A stretch of DNA of 10,054 nucleotides from Kangiella sp. (lineage in GTDB: Bacteria; Pseudomonadota; Gammaproteobacteria; Enterobacterales; Kangiellaceae). The stretch spans positions 1-10,054 of the forward strand of contig JAPHRL010000162.1 in assembly GCA_026195755.1 (NCBI GenBank), given 5' to 3'. Each line of letters opens with the position of its first letter. The stretch's first letter is position 1. Made by a program: the position numbers and the translations under genes. The notes under the pieces are model-generated. The model was not told where the DNA came from and did no database searches. It was given only the letters and a program-made list of their open reading frames with translations. Below, in pieces: positions 6,869 to 10,054 of this stretch.

Positions 6869-8197
6869 TTAATGTTCTGCTGAGACTGTTTCTGCAGCTC
6901 TCTCGAAGACTGGTTCAGTCACCATACCAATCTGCTCAAGATACTGCCAATAGTCGGGGAATGACTTGGCCACTGCTTCCGAGGATTCAACCCTCAGATC
7001 CTTTAACTTGATACCGATTAAAGCTAAGCTCATGGCCAAACGATGGTCATGGCAACTGGAAACTTTAGCAGCTATTAGCTGTTGCCCCCCGCGGATGGTA
7101 ATACTGGATTCATCGTACTCACAATCTGCGCCAAGCTTCTTCAACTGCTCACATAAGTCGACAATACGATTAGACTCTTTATAAGCTAAGTGAGCAATGT
7201 TGGTTATATAAGTTTCGCCTTCCGCAAAACAGGCCAAAGCCGCCAGGGTTGGCACCACATCAGGCATATTCCCCATATCCACTTCGATGCCTTGTAGCGG
7301 AGAATCATATTCAACTTTAAGATCATCCTGCTTAAGATAAACTTTGGCACCCATACGTTCCAGAACTTGAGGGAACCTTGACTCACCTTGCGGAGAATCA
7401 AAATGATAGTTATGGATAGTGCAACTTGACTCAGCCAGCAAGGCAGCAGCTAAAAAATAGCTGCTACTCACCACATCACCGGCAACATGAATATCTTGTG
7501 CAGCTAAAGTTTGCTGACCGGGGATAAAAAATTCCCGACAATTGATTCGCTTTACTTCGCCACCGAACAATTCTATAGCCCGCAAGGTTAACTCTACATA
7601 ACTTTCGGATACGGATTCTGAGCTCAAATGAATCAATGTGTCTTTCTCAGACCTTAAACAGGCAATGAGTAGACCACTTAAAAATTGACTGCTTCGAGAA
7701 GCGTCCAACTCACAAGAACCACCAGCTATTGGTCCTGAAATCGTTATCGGCAAATAACCATTATCACTCTCTACGCTGACACCAAGACCTTCAAGGCTGG
7801 CAACACTTTCTTGCATTGGCCGTGACTGCATCTGCTGGCTACCAGTAATGGTGACTTTGTACCCATCTGATGAATAAAACAGCCCTGTGAGGGCCGTAAT
7901 GAAGCGCGCTAAGGTTCCACTATCATGGCAATCGATAACAACGTCATCTGCCAGTTCAAAGCTTTCAATGCCATGAATCTTAACGCAGGTTTGATCAAGC
8001 CACTCAACTCCAGCACCTAGTGCTTTAATAGCACTCAATGCGGCGAGTATATCGTCATTTCGAGGAACATTGCTCAGTCGGGTGGTTCCACTGCTGATAG
8101 CAGCCAGTACCACATAGCGGTTGGCCAAATATTTACTACCGGGCAACTTTAAGTTGAAAGGCTTTATCGCACTTGAAACTATTTTTCGATCAGTCAA
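6869..8197 (-). CDS. aroA: EPSP synthase (3-phosphoshikimate 1-carboxyvinyltransferase), TTG start
   Basis: AroA transfers the enolpyruvyl group of PEP to shikimate-3-phosphate, the step before AroC. The 442-residue protein covers the whole two-domain fold. Most substrate-binding residues fall at E. coli numbering: Lys22, Arg27, Ser169-Ser170-Gln171, Ser197, Tyr200, Asp313, Lys340, Glu341, Arg344, Arg386 and Lys411. Differences are Tyr at 23 (PGSKY rather than PGSKS), His at 336 instead of Asn, and DSGTLARF at 92-99 where E. coli has NAGTAMRP. The start is TTG at 8197; a TGA lies three codons upstream in frame, and no later start would keep the PGSK loop. No good Shine-Dalgarno sequence precedes it, so translation may depend on the gene upstream, whose stop is 25 bases away. 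With the catalytic residues kept it is probably active, but its handling of shikimate-3-phosphate or glyphosate cannot be predicted. Confidence 0.93.
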   Translation of the reverse strand: MTDRKIVSSAIKPFNLKLPGSKYLANRYVVLAAISSGTTRLSNVPRNDDILAALSAIKALGAGVEWLDQTCVKIHGIESFELADDVVIDCHDSGTLARFITALTGLFYSSDGYKVTITGSQQMQSRPMQESVASLEGLGVSVESDNGYLPITISGPIAGGSCELDASRSSQFLSGLLIACLRSEKDTLIHLSSESVSESYVELTLRAIELFGGEVKRINCREFFIPGQQTLAAQDIHVAGDVVSSSYFLAAALLAESSCTIHNYHFDSPQGESRFPQVLERMGAKVYLKQDDLKVEYDSPLQGIEVDMGNMPDVVPTLAALACFAEGETYITNIAHLAYKESNRIVDLCEQLKKLGADCEYDESSITIRGGQQLIAAKVSSCHDHRLAMSLALIGIKLKDLRVESSEAVAKSFPDYWQYLEQIGMVTEPVFERAAETVSAEH

Positions 8198-8222
8198 AAG
8201 ATATCATCACTTTTATTATCAA

Positions 8223-8471
8223 TTAATCTTGAGGTTGTAATTCATCCAGTAATTCAGATAACAGCTCAACATCACGATCGGCTAAACCATCTGCTTCTAC
8301 AGCATCTTCAACAAATAGTGCAAATTCAGCAAACCATTCATCATCGGATAAATCATCGGCAGGTATCAAATCTACCATCGGAATCAGATACCCAATTAAA
8401 AACAATTTCTCTTCTTCAACCTGCTGTTCCATTTCCAGCAGTTGTTGCTTGATTGTTTCTGCTATCGACAT
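8223..8471 (-). CDS. yfcL: Small acidic YfcL-like protein
   Basis: This encodes an 82-residue, strongly acidic, probably helical cytoplasmic protein. From memory it resembles E. coli YfcL, a family of unknown function: KLFLIGYL compares with ELFASGYL, and the later EDAVEADGLADRDVELL compares with the YfcL pattern of a short helix, a Gly-Leu/Glu turn, an acidic RD pair and a final helix. YfcL also sits near aroC in E. coli, which supports the call. The start is ATG at 8471, with AAAGG eight bases upstream; a TTG at 8489 would extend it by six residues but lacks a ribosome-binding site. It overlaps the 3' end of trpA by 56 bases and ends 25 bases before aroA. The open frame, good ribosome-binding site and place in the operon say the gene is real; the family name is less sure. 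Confidence 0.65.
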   Translation of the reverse strand: MSIAETIKQQLLEMEQQVEEEKLFLIGYLIPMVDLIPADDLSDDEWFAEFALFVEDAVEADGLADRDVELLSELLDELQPQD

Positions 8472-9321
8472 AGTGTGAGCCTTTTTCAATTGATTCAGTC
8501 ATGTTGAGTTCATGACGTGCATTATGAGCCGCATTAGACATAGTCTTAGCGTATTCCGCCACTAAATCTAACATTTTATCGGGCGTATTATAATGCTCAT
8601 TGATCAAGTTAACTATGGCTGAGCCGGTAATAATTCCATCGACACCTGCCTGAGCGGCCTTTAACACATGCTCAGGTTTAGAAATACCAAATCCCTGCAC
8701 TAACGGCGGTGCTCCTAATTGCTTTAGATTATCGATCAGAGCAGTTCCTGTTTCCTGCTCACTGTTATCGGCCCCAGTGATTCCTTTGCGACTCAGCACA
8801 TAGGTATAGCCCCGGCTGTAGGTGGCAATAAGCTCTAAGCTGGATGGGCTCGCATCAGGCGGCGCAATATAGACCGTATCGATACCCAGAGATTGTGCCG
8901 ACGGAGCAAATAGGTCACGCTCCTCTACGGGACAGTCAGCAATCAGTACCGAATCAACCCCTGCTTTTTGTGCATCATGATAGAACTGCTCAATGCCAGG
9001 GGCAAAGACCAGATTGGCATAAGTCAAAATACCGAGGGGTAAATCAGGATATTTAACGCGAATTTTAGCAACCAAATCAAAGGCTTTCTGCACACTAAAA
9101 CCATTGGCTAGAGGTCTAAGACTGGCAGTTTGAATCACTGGTCCATCGGCTACAGGATCGGAAAAGGCAAAACCCAGCTCCAGTGCATCGGCCCCACTCT
9201 CAACCAATCTATCAATGAGTTGTAAAGACAGCTCCTCTGTAGGGTCACCCAGCAGCACAAATGGAATATAAGCCAATTGATTGGAATCTTTGAGTCGTGC
9301 AAATAATTGTTTATAACGCAT
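8416..9321 (-). CDS. trpA: Tryptophan synthase alpha subunit
   Basis: TrpA cleaves indole-3-glycerol phosphate to indole and glyceraldehyde-3-phosphate; indole passes through a tunnel to TrpB. The TIM-barrel protein keeps the catalytic Glu48 (ADALELG) and Asp59 (SDPVADGP), equivalent to Glu49 and Asp60 of E. coli, the GFGIS phosphate loop and the ITGSAIV strand. The start is taken as ATG at 9321, because AAAGAGA at 9328-9334 gives six-base spacing and the protein then begins MRYKQLF, like MERYESLF of E. coli. ATG at 9327 is the alternative, with no spacing left for the ribosome-binding site. At 301 residues it is about 30 longer than usual; the extra tail, from about residue 272, is polar, low in complexity and overlaps yfcL by 56 bases. 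It lies 28 bases after trpB. Confidence 0.95.
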   Translation of the reverse strand: MRYKQLFARLKDSNQLAYIPFVLLGDPTEELSLQLIDRLVESGADALELGFAFSDPVADGPVIQTASLRPLANGFSVQKAFDLVAKIRVKYPDLPLGILTYANLVFAPGIEQFYHDAQKAGVDSVLIADCPVEERDLFAPSAQSLGIDTVYIAPPDASPSSLELIATYSRGYTYVLSRKGITGADNSEQETGTALIDNLKQLGAPPLVQGFGISKPEHVLKAAQAGVDGIITGSAIVNLINEHYNTPDKMLDLVAEYAKTMSNAAHNARHELNMTESIEKGSHYVDSRNNQATTAGNGTAG

Positions 9322-9349
9322 ATTCATTCTCTTTATCGAAATTGATGTG

Positions 9350-10054
9350 TTAGGCAGTCTCTTGCAGGAGACTCATGACATGAGCTAAATCTTTATCGCC
9401 GCGTCCGGAAAGGTTGACCAGAATATTGAGCGGCTCACTGGATTCAGCAGCCAACTTTTTGGCATATGCCAATGCATGCGATGATTCAAGTGCAGGAATA
9501 ATCCCCTCGGTTTTTGATAACTCCTGAAATGCTTCTAGCGCCTCTTCGTCGGTCACCGAAACATATTCAGCCCGACCGGCAGTCATTAAGTGAACATGCT
9601 CAGGTCCAATGCCAGGATAATCGAGACCAGCAGAGACTGAATGCGACTCCTGAACCTGACCTTCGCCATCCTGCAACACATAGGTTCTAGAACCATGCAA
9701 AATGCCCTCACGACCTTTTAATAAAGTTGCACCATGTGCTTTGGTATCGAGTCCTTTACCGGCTGGTTCAACACCAATTAATCGAATATCCTCATCTTTA
9801 ATGAAGTCCGCGAAAATACCAATCGCATTAGATCCACCGCCAACACAGGCCACAACAGCATCAGGCAGCTTGCCAATTAACTGTTTCATTTGCTGCTTGG
9901 CCTCTTCGCCAATGATTTTCTGGAAAGTACGCACCATTTTAGGAAACGGTGCTGGACCAGCGACAGTACCCAACAAATAATGAGTGCTTTCGTAGCTTGA
10001 TGCCCAATCACGCAAAGCTTCATTAATGGCGTCTTTTAAGCTGGCGCTTCCATT
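9350..10054 (-). CDS. trpB: Tryptophan synthase beta subunit, 5' partial
   Basis: TrpB is the PLP enzyme that joins indole and L-serine to give tryptophan, in an alpha2-beta2 complex with TrpA. The frame is open to the window edge, where it reads NGSASLKDAINEALRDW, which matches the middle of TrpB. The 234 C-terminal residues are present out of roughly 400; the N-terminal part with the PLP lysine is outside the window. Visible landmarks are HYLLGTVAGPAPFP, the PLP-phosphate loop GGGSNAIGIF, and GIIPALESSHA with the conserved Glu. The codon at 10015 is an internal TTG, not a start. The gene ends in TAA 28 bases before trpA. It is the first gene seen of the leftward trpB-trpA-yfcL-aroA-aroC run. 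Confidence 0.96.
   Translation of the reverse strand, partial: NGSASLKDAINEALRDWASSYESTHYLLGTVAGPAPFPKMVRTFQKIIGEEAKQQMKQLIGKLPDAVVACVGGGSNAIGIFADFIKDEDIRLIGVEPAGKGLDTKAHGATLLKGREGILHGSRTYVLQDGEGQVQESHSVSAGLDYPGIGPEHVHLMTAGRAEYVSVTDEEALEAFQELSKTEGIIPALESSHALAYAKKLAAESSEPLNILVNLSGRGDKDLAHVMSLLQETA

Noticed and set aside
7204..7401. Minus-strand open frame of 65 codons inside aroA, as a possible sign of frameshift
   Set aside because: The aroA frame is continuous and its conserved residues keep E. coli numbering on both sides, so there is no frameshift.

Overview
This window looks like ordinary, densely coded chromosome of a gammaproteobacterium of moderate to low G+C content. That reading rests on gene families and gene order: a BepA-type M48 peptidase, a TlpA-like thioredoxin, YihY, ArsC-type reductase, WrbA and DUF2069 in a row, then a trpB-trpA-yfcL-aroA-aroC block. 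The style of the proteins suggests an Oceanospirillales-type marine organism such as Kangiella. This is an impression from memory, not a database result. No gene-free stretch exceeds about 125 bases. I see no RNA gene, mobile element, CRISPR array, phage gene or attachment site.

Left part (1-3099): the 3' end of a periplasmic zinc metalloprotease with a TPR tail points rightward and ends at a palindromic terminator. That palindrome overlaps the stop codon of a convergent gene for a thioredoxin-fold lipoprotein. Divergent from the lipoprotein gene is a 525-residue protein of unknown role with a PilZ-like C-terminal region, the least understood gene here.

Middle part (3064-5735): a YihY-family inner-membrane protein runs leftward and overlaps the tail of the PilZ-like gene. 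It diverges, across only about 44 bases, from a rightward operon of an ArsC-like reductase, the flavoprotein WrbA (TTG start) and a four-helix DUF2069 membrane protein. A strong bidirectional terminator closes this operon and also faces the oncoming aroC.

Right part (5757-10054): a leftward cluster reads trpB (5' end outside the window), trpA, a small acidic YfcL-like gene, aroA and aroC. Spacing is short or overlapping throughout, which suggests one transcript. AroA and AroC make chorismate from shikimate-3-phosphate, and TrpA and TrpB perform the last steps of tryptophan synthesis, so the block joins the end of the shikimate pathway to one of its products. Points that merit a second look are a tyrosine at the usual serine of the AroA PGSKS motif, a TrpA tail that runs 56 bases into the next gene, and the PilZ-like protein. 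I found no clear evidence of a new multi-gene system.
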